A DNA stretch of 11,786 bases from positions 1 to 11,786 of the forward strand of contig JAFIHP010000362.1 of assembly GCA_017849335.1 (NCBI GenBank), written 5' to 3'. The notes under the pieces are model-generated. The model was not told the origin of the DNA, searched no databases, and saw only the letters and a list, made by a program, of their open reading frames with translations. The first letter of the stretch is position 1. Each line of letters starts with the position of its first letter. Both the position numbers and the translations under genes were made by a program. This DNA is from Actinomycetales bacterium. GTDB taxonomy: Bacteria; Actinomycetota; Actinomycetes; S36-B12. Of this stretch, positions 1 to 6,684 are shown piece by piece.

Positions 1-353
1 CGCCGCGCCGAGCCCGTCGCGACCCCGTAGCCCACGAGCACCGCCTCGCGCGCGGCGGCCGGCTCACCGGCCGACGGGCTGGGATCCGCGGCCGGGGCGT
101 CCGCCGCGTCGTCTGTCGCGATCGACACGATCGGCGTCCCCACCGCGACGATCACGCCCTCGTCGACATGGAGCGCCTCGATGACCCCGGCATACGGGGA
201 GGGCAGCTCGACCGACGCCTTCGCCGTCTCGATCTCGACGAGCGCGGCGTTGACCTCGACCCGGTCGCCGACGCGGACGAGCCACCGCAGGATCTCGGCC
301 TCGGTCAGTCCTTCGCCGACGTCGGGCAGCCGGAACACGCGCGCACCGGTCAC
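1..353 (-). CDS. bkdC: Lipoyl-domain E2 (dihydrolipoamide acyltransferase) of a branched-chain 2-oxoacid dehydrogenase complex, N-terminal part only
   Basis: E2 carries the acyl group made by E1 on a swinging lipoyl arm and passes it to CoA. Only the first 117 codons are present; the rest lies beyond the left edge. Residues 4-80 form a lipoyl domain: the opening PDVGEGLTEAEILRW and the lipoylation motif ETAKASVELPSP, with Lys45 as the expected lipoyl-lysine. An Ala/Pro-rich linker follows (about 82-102), then VLVGYG, which in actinobacterial E2 proteins precedes the E1/E3-binding domain. The GTG start at 353 lies 7 bp after the E1 beta stop and gives a normal lipoyl-domain N-terminus. The E1 alpha-E1 beta-E2 order matches mycobacterial bkdABC. 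The substrate (branched-chain oxoacids rather than pyruvate) is inferred from the E1 sequences, because the catalytic domain is not visible. Confidence 0.9.
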   Translation of the reverse strand, partial: MTGARVFRLPDVGEGLTEAEILRWLVRVGDRVEVNAALVEIETAKASVELPSPYAGVIEALHVDEGVIVAVGTPIVSIATDDAADAPAADPSPSAGEPAAAREAVLVGYGVATGSAR

Positions 354-360
354 GACGACC

Positions 361-1338
361 TCAGAACGCCAGCACGCGGTCGACGGCGTCGAGCACGCGG
401 TCCAGATCGGGCAGGTGGTGCTCCTCCAGCTGAGCCGGCGGGTAGGGGATGTCGTACCCGGTGACGCGGAGCACCGGGGCCTCCAGCTCGAAGAAGCACG
501 CCTCGCCCACCCGGGCAGCAACCTCCGCCCCGAGTCCGGCCGTCCCGGACGCCTCGTGCACCACGACCAGCCGCCCCGTCCGGCGTACCGACGCGATGAG
601 CGTGTCGGTGTCCAGCGGGGACAGCGACTGAAGGTCGACGACCTCGCACGACGCCGACTCGTGCGACTGCGCGGCCTCCAGGCAGGTGCGCACCATCGGC
701 CCGTAGCAGGCGACGGTCACGTCCGTGCCGGCCCGCACGACGCGCGACTGCCACGGACTGGGCGCCCGGGCGACGTCCACCGCGGAGTCGACGTCCGCCT
801 TGTCCCAGTAGCGGCGCTTCGGCTCCAGGAAGACGACCGGGTCGTCGGAGGCGATGGCCTGCTGCATCGTGACGTACGCGGTCGCGGCGTCGGCCGGCGT
901 GATCACGCGCAGCCCCGCCGTGTGCACGAAGTAGGCCTCGGGCGACTCGCTGTGGTGCTCGACGGCGCCGATGCCGCCGCCGAACGGAAGCCGGATCACG
1001 ATCGGCAGCCGGACGGTGCCGGAGCTGCGCTGATGCAGCTTCGCCAGCTGGGCGACGATCTGGTCGAAGGCGGGGTAGACGAAGCCGTCGAACTGGATCT
1101 CCACCACCGGTCGCAGCCCGCGCATCGCCAGGCCGATCGCGGCCCCGACGATCGCGCTCTCCGCCAGCGGCGTGTCGATGACGCGGGCCTGTCCGAAGTC
1201 CTTCTGCAGGCCGTCGGTCACGCGGAACACCCCGCCCAGTCGCCCGATGTCCTCGCCGAGGAGCACGACCGACGGGTCACGCTCCATCGCCCGCCGCAGA
1301 CCGGCGTTCAGCGCGGCGGCCATCGTCATGGTCGTCAT
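361..1338 (-). CDS. bkdB: Branched-chain 2-oxoacid dehydrogenase E1 subunit beta
   Basis: The 325-residue E1 beta subunit pairs with E1 alpha to form the thiamine-diphosphate-dependent decarboxylase that feeds E2. It shows the transketolase pyrimidine-binding domain: GEDIGRLGGVF (28-38) with Glu29 as the likely cofactor-activating acid, DTPLAESAIVGAAIGLA (55-71) and the EIQFDGFVYPAFDQI region (80-94). EHHSESPEAYF (127-137) is typical of E1 beta subunits of this family. The C-terminal transketolase domain follows to residue 325, so the length is normal. The ATG overlaps the E1 alpha stop (ATGA, 1335-1338) and has a purine-rich Shine-Dalgarno GAGGGGG about 5 bases upstream, indicating translational coupling. 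An open frame continues upstream of this ATG, but that part is antisense-like filler across E1 alpha. A pyruvate dehydrogenase E1 beta is the alternative. Confidence 0.93.
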   Translation of the reverse strand: MTTMTMAAALNAGLRRAMERDPSVVLLGEDIGRLGGVFRVTDGLQKDFGQARVIDTPLAESAIVGAAIGLAMRGLRPVVEIQFDGFVYPAFDQIVAQLAKLHQRSSGTVRLPIVIRLPFGGGIGAVEHHSESPEAYFVHTAGLRVITPADAATAYVTMQQAIASDDPVVFLEPKRRYWDKADVDSAVDVARAPSPWQSRVVRAGTDVTVACYGPMVRTCLEAAQSHESASCEVVDLQSLSPLDTDTLIASVRRTGRLVVVHEASGTAGLGAEVAARVGEACFFELEAPVLRVTGYDIPYPPAQLEEHHLPDLDRVLDAVDRVLAF

Positions 1339-2420
1339 GCGACCCCCTCGTCGGCGAACGAGTCCTGGTACGCGGTCAGGAAGGCGCGCTGCTCGGCGAT
1401 CGTCGCGTGCGGCTCGGCGTACACGTGGTCGAACATCGACTCCGGCGGCGGCACCGGCAGCTGCCGCACGCCCGCCCGGACGACCTGAGCGAGCTCGTCG
1501 GCCTCGGCCTCCACCTCGGCGAAGAAGGACTCGTCCGCGGCGCCGATCCGCGTCGCGTAGGCCGACAGCCGCCGGATCGGGTCCCGGCGGCTCCATGCGT
1601 CGACCTCGTCCGCCGACCGGTACCGCGACGGATCGTCCGACGTCGTGTGGGCGCCCATGCGGTACGTGAACGCCTCGATCAGCGTCGGCCCGTCCCCGGA
1701 CCGCGCACGGTCGAGCGCCGCCTGCGTGACCGCCATCACCGCGAGCACGTCGTTGCCGTCGACCAGCACGCCCGGGAACCCGAAACCCTCCGCGCGGCGG
1801 TGGATCGGGGCGCCGTGCCAGCCCTCGCGCGGAGTCGAGATGGCCCATTGGTTGTTCTGGCAGAACAGGACCAACGGCAGGCGGAAGCCGGCGGCGAGCA
1901 CGAACGCCTCGTTCACGTCGCCCTCGTCGGTCGCGCCGTCGCCGAAGTAGGCGACGGTCGCATCGGAGGAACCTTGCAGGCTCGCGCCGAGCGCGTAGCC
2001 GGCGGCGTGCAGCGCCTGGCTGCCGATGACGATCGAGTAGAGCGCGCAGTGCAGCTGCGTGGGGTCCCAGCCTCCGTTCGTGACCCCGCGGTAGAGCCCG
2101 AGGAGCTGCAGGGGGGTGACGCCGCGCGCCCACGCGACACCGTGGTCGCGGTAGGTCGGGAACGCCATGTCGGTCGGACGCAGGCAGCGGGCCGAGCCGA
2201 TCTGGGCGGCCTCCTGGCCCAGGCACGGCGCCCACAGGGCCAGCTCGCCCTGCCGCTGGAGCGCGGTGCCCTCCACGTCCAGCCGACGCACGAGCACCAT
2301 GTCGCGGTAGAGGTCGCGCAGGGCCGCGTCGCTGACGTCGATGTCGTACCGCCCGTCAGCGAGCCGCTCACCGTCCGGTGACAGCAGACGTACGGCAGGC
2401 TCGCTGTCGCTCAACTCCAC
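1335..2420 (-). CDS. bkdA: Branched-chain 2-oxoacid dehydrogenase E1 subunit alpha
   Basis: E1 alpha binds thiamine diphosphate and decarboxylates a 2-oxoacid, handing the acyl group to lipoyl-E2. At 361 residues it is full length. The cofactor motif is clear: GDG at 160-162 followed by NN at 189-190 (FCQNNQWAIS), with ATDEGDVNEAF in between. The loop YRMGAHTTSDDPSRYR corresponds to the E1 alpha phosphorylation-loop region, and the TTSDDPSRYR form is common in branched-chain enzymes. It is the first gene of the minus-strand operon and overlaps bkdB by 4 bp. The start is uncertain: GTG at 2420 leaves no spacing after a GGAG, whereas TTG at 2414 sits 5 bases after GGAGG. The two differ by only two residues. 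The mycobacterial branched-chain enzyme has the same gene order; pyruvate dehydrogenase E1 alpha is the main alternative. Confidence 0.92.
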   Translation of the reverse strand: MELSDSEPAVRLLSPDGERLADGRYDIDVSDAALRDLYRDMVLVRRLDVEGTALQRQGELALWAPCLGQEAAQIGSARCLRPTDMAFPTYRDHGVAWARGVTPLQLLGLYRGVTNGGWDPTQLHCALYSIVIGSQALHAAGYALGASLQGSSDATVAYFGDGATDEGDVNEAFVLAAGFRLPLVLFCQNNQWAISTPREGWHGAPIHRRAEGFGFPGVLVDGNDVLAVMAVTQAALDRARSGDGPTLIEAFTYRMGAHTTSDDPSRYRSADEVDAWSRRDPIRRLSAYATRIGAADESFFAEVEAEADELAQVVRAGVRQLPVPPPESMFDHVYAEPHATIAEQRAFLTAYQDSFADEGVA

Positions 2421-2424
2421 CTCC
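2412..2424 (-). promoter_or_regulatory. Shine-Dalgarno that may decide the bkdA start
   Basis: On the minus strand the sequence reads GGAGGTGGAGTTG. GGAGGTG is a near-perfect Shine-Dalgarno, but it contains the annotated GTG (2418-2420) within itself. If it is the ribosome-binding site, the TTG at 2412-2414 is the better-placed start. This is seen directly; which codon is used is inference. Confidence 0.5.
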
Positions 2425-2519
2425 GGCCCGGTTGCTCTCCGGCCATCCTGGCACGCGAGCCGGCGCCGGGCGATAGTCGATCAGCCCGCGTTCGAACACC
2501 CGTGGTGCACAATGCGGAC
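2421..2519. promoter_or_regulatory. Divergent intergenic region between bkdA and devR
   Basis: These 99 bp must hold promoters for the bkd operon (minus) and the response regulator (plus). On the plus strand, CACAAT at 2508-2513 lies 6 bases before the devR ATG and fits a -10 element of a leaderless transcript (A at position 2, T at position 6). No good -35 is evident. On the minus strand, the complement of 2442-2455 contains CAGGAT, a weak -10 candidate for bkdA. That 14-bp word recurs just before cydD. No DosR-type GGGACT motif was seen here, so there is no sign of autoregulation of devR. Confidence 0.45.
2442..2455. repeat. 14-bp word shared with the cydD 5' region (copy 1)
   Basis: GCCATCCTGGCACG here is identical to 8427-8440. 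Both copies lie just upstream of minus-strand genes (21 bases before the bkdA GTG, 6 bases before the cydD ATG) in the same orientation. The word contains a small inverted repeat, GCCA-TCC-TGGC. On the minus strand it contains CAGGAT, which could be a -10. A chance match is possible in a GC-rich window of this size. Confidence 0.35.
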
Positions 2520-2522
2520 ATG
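2508..2522 (+). promoter_or_regulatory. Candidate leaderless promoter -10 and start of devR
   Basis: CACAAT, then exactly 6 bases, then ATGACGTCGACG. Actinobacterial leaderless genes place the -10 hexamer about 6-7 bases before the start codon, so transcription would begin at the A of the ATG. The same arrangement, with the same 12-base beginning of the gene, occurs at 11232-11255. The -35 is not recognisable, so the promoter call is tentative. Confidence 0.45.
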
Positions 2523-3191
2523 ACGTCGACGTCTGGGCCAGACAGTCCGATCCGGGTCTTCCTGATGGACGACCACGAGATCGTGCGTCGCGGTCTCGCC
2601 GACCTGATCGGCCTCGAGCGCGACATGGAGGTCGTCGGCGAGGCGGGGTCGACCAAGGACGCCCTGCTGCGCATCCCCGCCTCACGCCCTGACGTGGCGG
2701 TGCTCGACGTCCGCCTGCCCGACGGCAGCGGCGTGGAGGTATGCCGGGAGATCCGCTCGACGATGCCGACCGTCGGCTGCCTGATGCTGACGTCGTACGC
2801 CGACGACGAGGCGCTGTTCGACGCGATCATGGCCGGCGCGTCCGGGTACGTGCTGAAGGAGATCCGCGGAAACGACCTCGTCGACGCGATCCGGCAGGTC
2901 GCCGCGGGCAAGTCGCTTCTCGACCCGCTCGCGACGCAGCGCGTCCTGGACCGCCTCCGCAACGGTGACCGGCACGACTCGCGGCTCGACGCGTTGTCCG
3001 AGCAGGAGCGGCGCATCCTGGAGCTGATCGGCGAGGGCCTGACCAACCGGCAGATCGGCGACCAGCTCCACCTCGCGGAGAAGACGGTCAAGAACTACGT
3101 GTCGAGCCTGCTCGCCAAGCTCGGCATGGAGCGCCGCACGCAGGCCGCGGCCTACGTCGCCCGTATGTCCGCCGAGCGCGAGCACCACTGA
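2520..3191 (+). CDS. devR: DevR/DosR-like NarL-family response regulator
   Basis: Counting from the ATG, this 223-residue regulator has a receiver domain (12-130) and a C-terminal LuxR-type helix-turn-helix (about 157-215). In the receiver, Asp17/Asp18 form the acidic pocket, Asp63 in AVLDVRLPDG is the phosphoacceptor, and Thr91 and Lys113 complete the switch set. It follows M. tuberculosis DosR closely, with a constant +9 offset: DosR Asp54 maps to Asp63, and the DNA-contact residues Lys179, Lys182 and Asn183 map to Lys188, Lys191 and Asn192 in LAEKTVKNYVS. DNA specificity is therefore probably DosR-like. A GTG at 2502 would add six residues, but ATG 2520 with a -10-like CACAAT 6 bases upstream fits a leaderless start, and no Shine-Dalgarno is visible. 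It is convergent with the kinase at 3196-4854, its likely partner. Confidence 0.92.
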   Translation: MTSTSGPDSPIRVFLMDDHEIVRRGLADLIGLERDMEVVGEAGSTKDALLRIPASRPDVAVLDVRLPDGSGVEVCREIRSTMPTVGCLMLTSYADDEALFDAIMAGASGYVLKEIRGNDLVDAIRQVAAGKSLLDPLATQRVLDRLRNGDRHDSRLDALSEQERRILELIGEGLTNRQIGDQLHLAEKTVKNYVSSLLAKLGMERRTQAAAYVARMSAEREHH

Positions 3192-3195
3192 CGCG

Positions 3196-4854
3196 CTAGC
3201 GGGGTGCGTCGAGCGGCGCGCACCACGTCAGCCGCGTTCCGCCGGCATCGCCGACGCGCTCGAGGCGGCAGCTGCCGCCGAGGTCCTGGGCGCGGGCCGA
3301 GATGTTCGCGACGCCGGACCGGCGACCAGGCCCGCTCGCCTCGATCCCGACCCCGTCGTCCTGCACGACGAGCACCACCTGGCCGCTGTCGATCTGCACG
3401 ACCACCTCGACGCGTCGGGCCTGCGCGTGCTTCGCGGCATTGGTCAGCGCCTCCCGGAGCGCCGCGACGAGCTGGTCGGTGACCGAGTCGGTGAGCATCG
3501 AGTCGACCGGGCCCGCGAACCGGGCGGAGGGCTCGAAGCCCAGGAGCGCCGCAGACTGGGAGATCTCCCGGAGCACCCGCCCGCGGGCTCCCGATGACGG
3601 GCCGTCGATCGGCTCGTGCAGGGCGAAGATCGTCTGGCGGATCTCCTTGATCGTCTCGTCGAGCTCGTCGACGACCCGCGACACGCGCTCCGCGGCCGCG
3701 TCGGGCAGCTCGGCGATGCGCGTCGCGCCCTGCAGCATCATCCCGGCGGCGAAGAGCCGCTGGATGACCAGATCGTGCAGGTCACGGGCGATCCGGTCAC
3801 GGTCCTCGTAGACCGCGAGGCGCTCGTGCTCACGACGGGCCTGCGCCAGCACCAAGGTCACGGCGGCCTGCGACGCGAACGAGCCGGCCAGGTCGAGGAC
3901 ATCGCTCGGGATGTGCCCGTGCTCGCCGGCCCACAGCAGCGCGAGGACGCCCAGCACCCGCTCAGCGGTCGCGAGCGGGACCACCAGCGACGGGCCGAAC
4001 CGGCGCTCGGGCAGCGCCAGGACGTGCTCGCCGGACAGCTCGACCCGGCTGCGCCCGTCGACGAAGCAGGTTCGCATCACGGAGTCGGCGGGCACGCTCT
4101 GCGCCTCCCAGCCGGACACGACGTCGAGCACGTCCTGCGCCGCGGGGTCCGGGCGCTCGTCGCGACCGTCGACGATCTCGACGACGAGGTCGTCGGCGTC
4201 GTCCGGCAGGGCCACCAGGGCGACGTCGGCGCCGGTGAGCCGCCGCGCGCGGTTCGCGATGAGGGCCAGCACGTCGTCGGTGTCACGTCCGGCGAGAACG
4301 GCGGTCGCGATCTCCGTCGTGCCCTGCTGCCACTGCTCACGCTGCTTAATCCGCTCGTACAGCCGCGCGTTCTCGATGGCGACCGCGGCCGCGGCGGCGA
4401 GCGCCATCACCGTCCGCTCGTCGTCGGAGGTGAACCCGGTCCCGGTGCGCTTCTCCGTCAGGTAGAGGTTGCCGAAGACCTCGCCGCGCACTCGGACAGG
4501 GACGCCGAGGAACGAACGCATCTTGGGATGACCCGGCGGCATGCCCGACGAGGCCGGATGGGTCGACAGGTCGTCGAGCCGGATCGGCACCGGGTGCTTG
4601 ACGAGCAGGCCGAGGATCCCGCGCCCGGTGGGCAGGTCGCCGATCGTCTCGGCCGTCTCCGGGTCGATGCCGACATGGACGAACTCGCCGAGCCGACCGT
4701 CCGGTGCGAGGACCCCGAGCGCGCCGTAGCTCGCGTCGACGAGCTCCACGGCCGCCTGGACGATCCGGCGCAACGTCGCCCCGAGCTCCAGGCCCGCCGC
4801 CACGGACACGACGGCCGTGAACAGCCCTCGGTCGCGGTCCTGCTGCGGAAGCAC
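3196..4854 (-). CDS. devS: DevS/DosT-like haem-GAF sensor histidine kinase
   Basis: The 552-residue cytosolic kinase has GAF-A (about 22-165), GAF-B (about 183-335), a HisKA_3 dimerisation domain with phosphoacceptor His360 in DRIARDLHDLVIQRLF, and a HATPase_c domain. The latter has an N box REALTNAAKHA (467-477), a G1 box DDGVGIE (499-505) and a second Gly-rich box near 514. There are no membrane segments. GAF-A keeps the residue equivalent to the DevS haem-ligand His149, here His109 in PPGHPKMRSFLG, and the distal-pocket Tyr171, here Tyr131 in NLYLTEK, both at a constant -40 offset. It should therefore bind haem and sense O2, NO, CO or redox state. The N-terminus is about 40 residues shorter than DevS; an in-frame TAG just upstream of the GTG blocks extension. 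It lies 45 bp after cydC on the same strand and is convergent with devR. Haem binding and pairing with DevR are inferred. Confidence 0.9.
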   Translation of the reverse strand: MLPQQDRDRGLFTAVVSVAAGLELGATLRRIVQAAVELVDASYGALGVLAPDGRLGEFVHVGIDPETAETIGDLPTGRGILGLLVKHPVPIRLDDLSTHPASSGMPPGHPKMRSFLGVPVRVRGEVFGNLYLTEKRTGTGFTSDDERTVMALAAAAAVAIENARLYERIKQREQWQQGTTEIATAVLAGRDTDDVLALIANRARRLTGADVALVALPDDADDLVVEIVDGRDERPDPAAQDVLDVVSGWEAQSVPADSVMRTCFVDGRSRVELSGEHVLALPERRFGPSLVVPLATAERVLGVLALLWAGEHGHIPSDVLDLAGSFASQAAVTLVLAQARREHERLAVYEDRDRIARDLHDLVIQRLFAAGMMLQGATRIAELPDAAAERVSRVVDELDETIKEIRQTIFALHEPIDGPSSGARGRVLREISQSAALLGFEPSARFAGPVDSMLTDSVTDQLVAALREALTNAAKHAQARRVEVVVQIDSGQVVLVVQDDGVGIEASGPGRRSGVANISARAQDLGGSCRLERVGDAGGTRLTWCAPLDAPR

Positions 4855-4866
4855 GCCGTCAGCCTA
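4852..4866 (-). promoter_or_regulatory. Candidate leaderless promoter -10 of the kinase gene
   Basis: On the minus strand TAGGCT is followed by exactly 6 bases (GACGGC) and then the GTG start. TAGGCT is a reasonable actinobacterial -10 (TANNNT) and also contains the in-frame TAG that sets the 5' limit of the gene. No clear -35 or Shine-Dalgarno is visible. The kinase may thus have its own promoter besides possible read-through from cydC. Confidence 0.4.
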
Positions 4867-4883
4867 GGCGAGCCCGTCGGCGG

Positions 4884-4897
4884 CCGGGGCCCCCCGG
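4884..4897 (-). terminator. Short GC hairpin after cydC
   Basis: CCGGGG and CCCCGG form an inverted repeat with 2 bases between the arms (5 bp with a 4-base loop in RNA). It starts just 2 bases after the cydC stop codon and lies between cydC and the kinase. No U-tract follows. It could be a weak terminator or only a chance GC palindrome. Confidence 0.25.
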
Positions 4898-4899
4898 AC

Positions 4900-6684
4900 T
4901 CAGGCCGCGGGGCCCGGGACCGCGCGGCCCAGCGGCAGGTCGGGCAGGAGCACGGCGAGATCGAGCCGCTCGGCCTCCAGCCGCCACTGCTGCGCGTACC
5001 AGCCGCCCGCGGACATCAGCTCGTCGTGCGTGCCCTGGCCCACGATCCGGCCGCCGTCGAGGACGACGATCCGGTCGGCATGCTCGAGCCCGAGGAGGCG
5101 GTGCGTGATCGTCACCACGGTCGTCTCGCTCAGCACCTCGGCGAGCGTGTCGGTCAGCGCGTCGGCCGTCGGGGCGTCCAGGTGCTCGGTCGGCTCGTCG
5201 AGCACGACGAACCGCCGGCCCGCGACCAGCAGCCGCGCCAGCGCGATGCGCTGGCCCTCACCGCCGGACACGCCGACCCCGAACGACCCCACGACCGTGT
5301 CGACGCCGTCCGGAAGCGACCGCACCCAGTCGGTCAGCCGGGCCCGGTCCAGTGCCTGCGCGACGGTCTCGTCGTCGGCGTCGGGGGCCCCGATCCGGAC
5401 GTTGTCGGCGATCGTCGTGTCGAACACGTGCGCGCGCTGGCTGAGCAGCCCCACGTGCCGGCGCAGGTCGTCGCCATCGGCGTCCCGCAGCTCGACCCCG
5501 GACATGCGGATCGAGCCGGTGTAGGGAAGGAAGCCCATGAGCACCGCGGCGAGGGTCGACTTGCCGGCACCACTGGACCCGACCACGGCCAGGTGCTCGC
5601 CCGGAGCGACCCGCAGGCCGATGTCCGTGAGAGCCGCGTCCTCGGGGCGCCACGACGCGCCGACCCCGGTCAGCACGAGCCCGGTGAACGCCGACGGCAC
5701 CGGGACCGGATCGACGGGCGCCTCGACCGGGCTCGGGGTGTCCGCGATCTCCTGCAGCCGGCGTGCGGACCCGCGCAGCCGCTGGTACGCGACGGCCGAG
5801 GCCGGCAGGCCGGCCAGGACATCGAAGAGAGCGAGCGGCAGCAGCGCCACGACCGCGAACCACACCGGCTCGATCCGACCGCTGGTGACGGCGGGGACGG
5901 CGACGGCGATCGAGCCCACGATCGCGGCGGCCTGCACGAGCATCCCGAGGCCACCACCCACGCCCACCGAGGCGGACTCCCTCTTATTCAGGCGGGTGAG
6001 CGTGCCGTCCAGGTCGGCGAGCCGGGAGGCCGCCGCCGGCCCCGCGCCGCTGGCCGAGATCTCCCCCGTCGCGTCGAGAGCGCGGACCACCGCGGCAGCG
6101 AGGTCCGATCGCGCCCCGGCCATGCGGGCCTCGGCCCGAGCGGCGCCGCGGGCCACGAGCCACGGGACGAGCGCGAGCGCGCCGATAGCCGTGATCGCCA
6201 CGACGACGCCGGCACCGGGAAGCAGCCAGCCGAGGAAGGCGACGGTCGCCGCAGACACCAGCGCGGCCTGCACCCAGGGCAGGACGACCCGCAGCGGCAG
6301 GTCCAGTGCGGCGTCGACGTCCGCGACCAGCCGCGTCAGCAGGTCGCCGCGGGCGAACGCCGCCAGGCCAGTCGGCGCCAGGCGCTCGAGCTGCTCGTAG
6401 ACCTGCACCCGCAACCCGGTGAGGCCCCGGAACGCGGCGTCGTGCCCGACCAGTCGTTCGACGTAGCGCAGGGCACCGCGGCTGATCGCGAAGAAGCGCA
6501 CCATGACCGCGGCGACCGTGAGGGTCAGCACGGGCGGCTGCGTCGAGGCGGTCGCGATCAGCCAGCCCGAGGTTCCCAGCAGGGCGACGGCGCTCAGGGA
6601 GGCGGCCGCGCCGAGGAACCCGGCCCACATGAGCTCGCTGCGGTGTGCGGCCATCGCCCGCCACAGCGTCCGGACCGGGTTCAC
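4900..6684 (-). CDS. cydC: CydC, ABC exporter subunit for cytochrome bd assembly
   Basis: CydC (594 residues) pairs with CydD as a heterodimeric membrane ABC transporter needed to assemble cytochrome bd; thiol export and haem have been linked to the E. coli complex. The N-terminal half is a six-helix transmembrane domain (about 15-320). The nucleotide-binding domain shows Walker A GSSGAGKST (369-377), Q-loop near LLSQRAHVFD (413-422), signature VSGGEGQR (472-479), Walker B FVVLDEP (492-498) and switch His528. The LNKRESASV stretch near 232-240 is typical of CydC. The GTG start at 6684 overlaps the cydD stop (GTGA) and has GGAG about 7 bases upstream. An upstream extension of this frame is only overlap with cydD. 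The C-terminus ends in a Pro/Ala-rich tail. The cydA-B-D-C order and the two-protein arrangement match mycobacteria, unlike the CydCD fusions of some actinobacteria. Confidence 0.95.
   Translation of the reverse strand: MNPVRTLWRAMAAHRSELMWAGFLGAAASLSAVALLGTSGWLIATASTQPPVLTLTVAAVMVRFFAISRGALRYVERLVGHDAAFRGLTGLRVQVYEQLERLAPTGLAAFARGDLLTRLVADVDAALDLPLRVVLPWVQAALVSAATVAFLGWLLPGAGVVVAITAIGALALVPWLVARGAARAEARMAGARSDLAAAVVRALDATGEISASGAGPAAASRLADLDGTLTRLNKRESASVGVGGGLGMLVQAAAIVGSIAVAVPAVTSGRIEPVWFAVVALLPLALFDVLAGLPASAVAYQRLRGSARRLQEIADTPSPVEAPVDPVPVPSAFTGLVLTGVGASWRPEDAALTDIGLRVAPGEHLAVVGSSGAGKSTLAAVLMGFLPYTGSIRMSGVELRDADGDDLRRHVGLLSQRAHVFDTTIADNVRIGAPDADDETVAQALDRARLTDWVRSLPDGVDTVVGSFGVGVSGGEGQRIALARLLVAGRRFVVLDEPTEHLDAPTADALTDTLAEVLSETTVVTITHRLLGLEHADRIVVLDGGRIVGQGTHDELMSAGGWYAQQWRLEAERLDLAVLLPDLPLGRAVPGPAA

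Noticed and set aside
482..489. Degenerate ABC signature in CydD (residues 482-489, LSIGQLQR; the numbers given here are residue positions) as evidence of inactivation
   Set aside because: E. coli CydD has a comparable LSxGQ motif, and Walker A, Walker B and the switch His are intact.
1338..2235. Upstream extension of the E1 beta reading frame to 2235
   Set aside because: The extension covers E1 alpha in another frame; E1 beta homology begins at the ATG overlapping the E1 alpha stop.
4912..4931. A GGGACC near the cydC 3' end as a second DosR box before the kinase
   Set aside because: Only about 10 of 20 consensus positions match and the second half site is absent.
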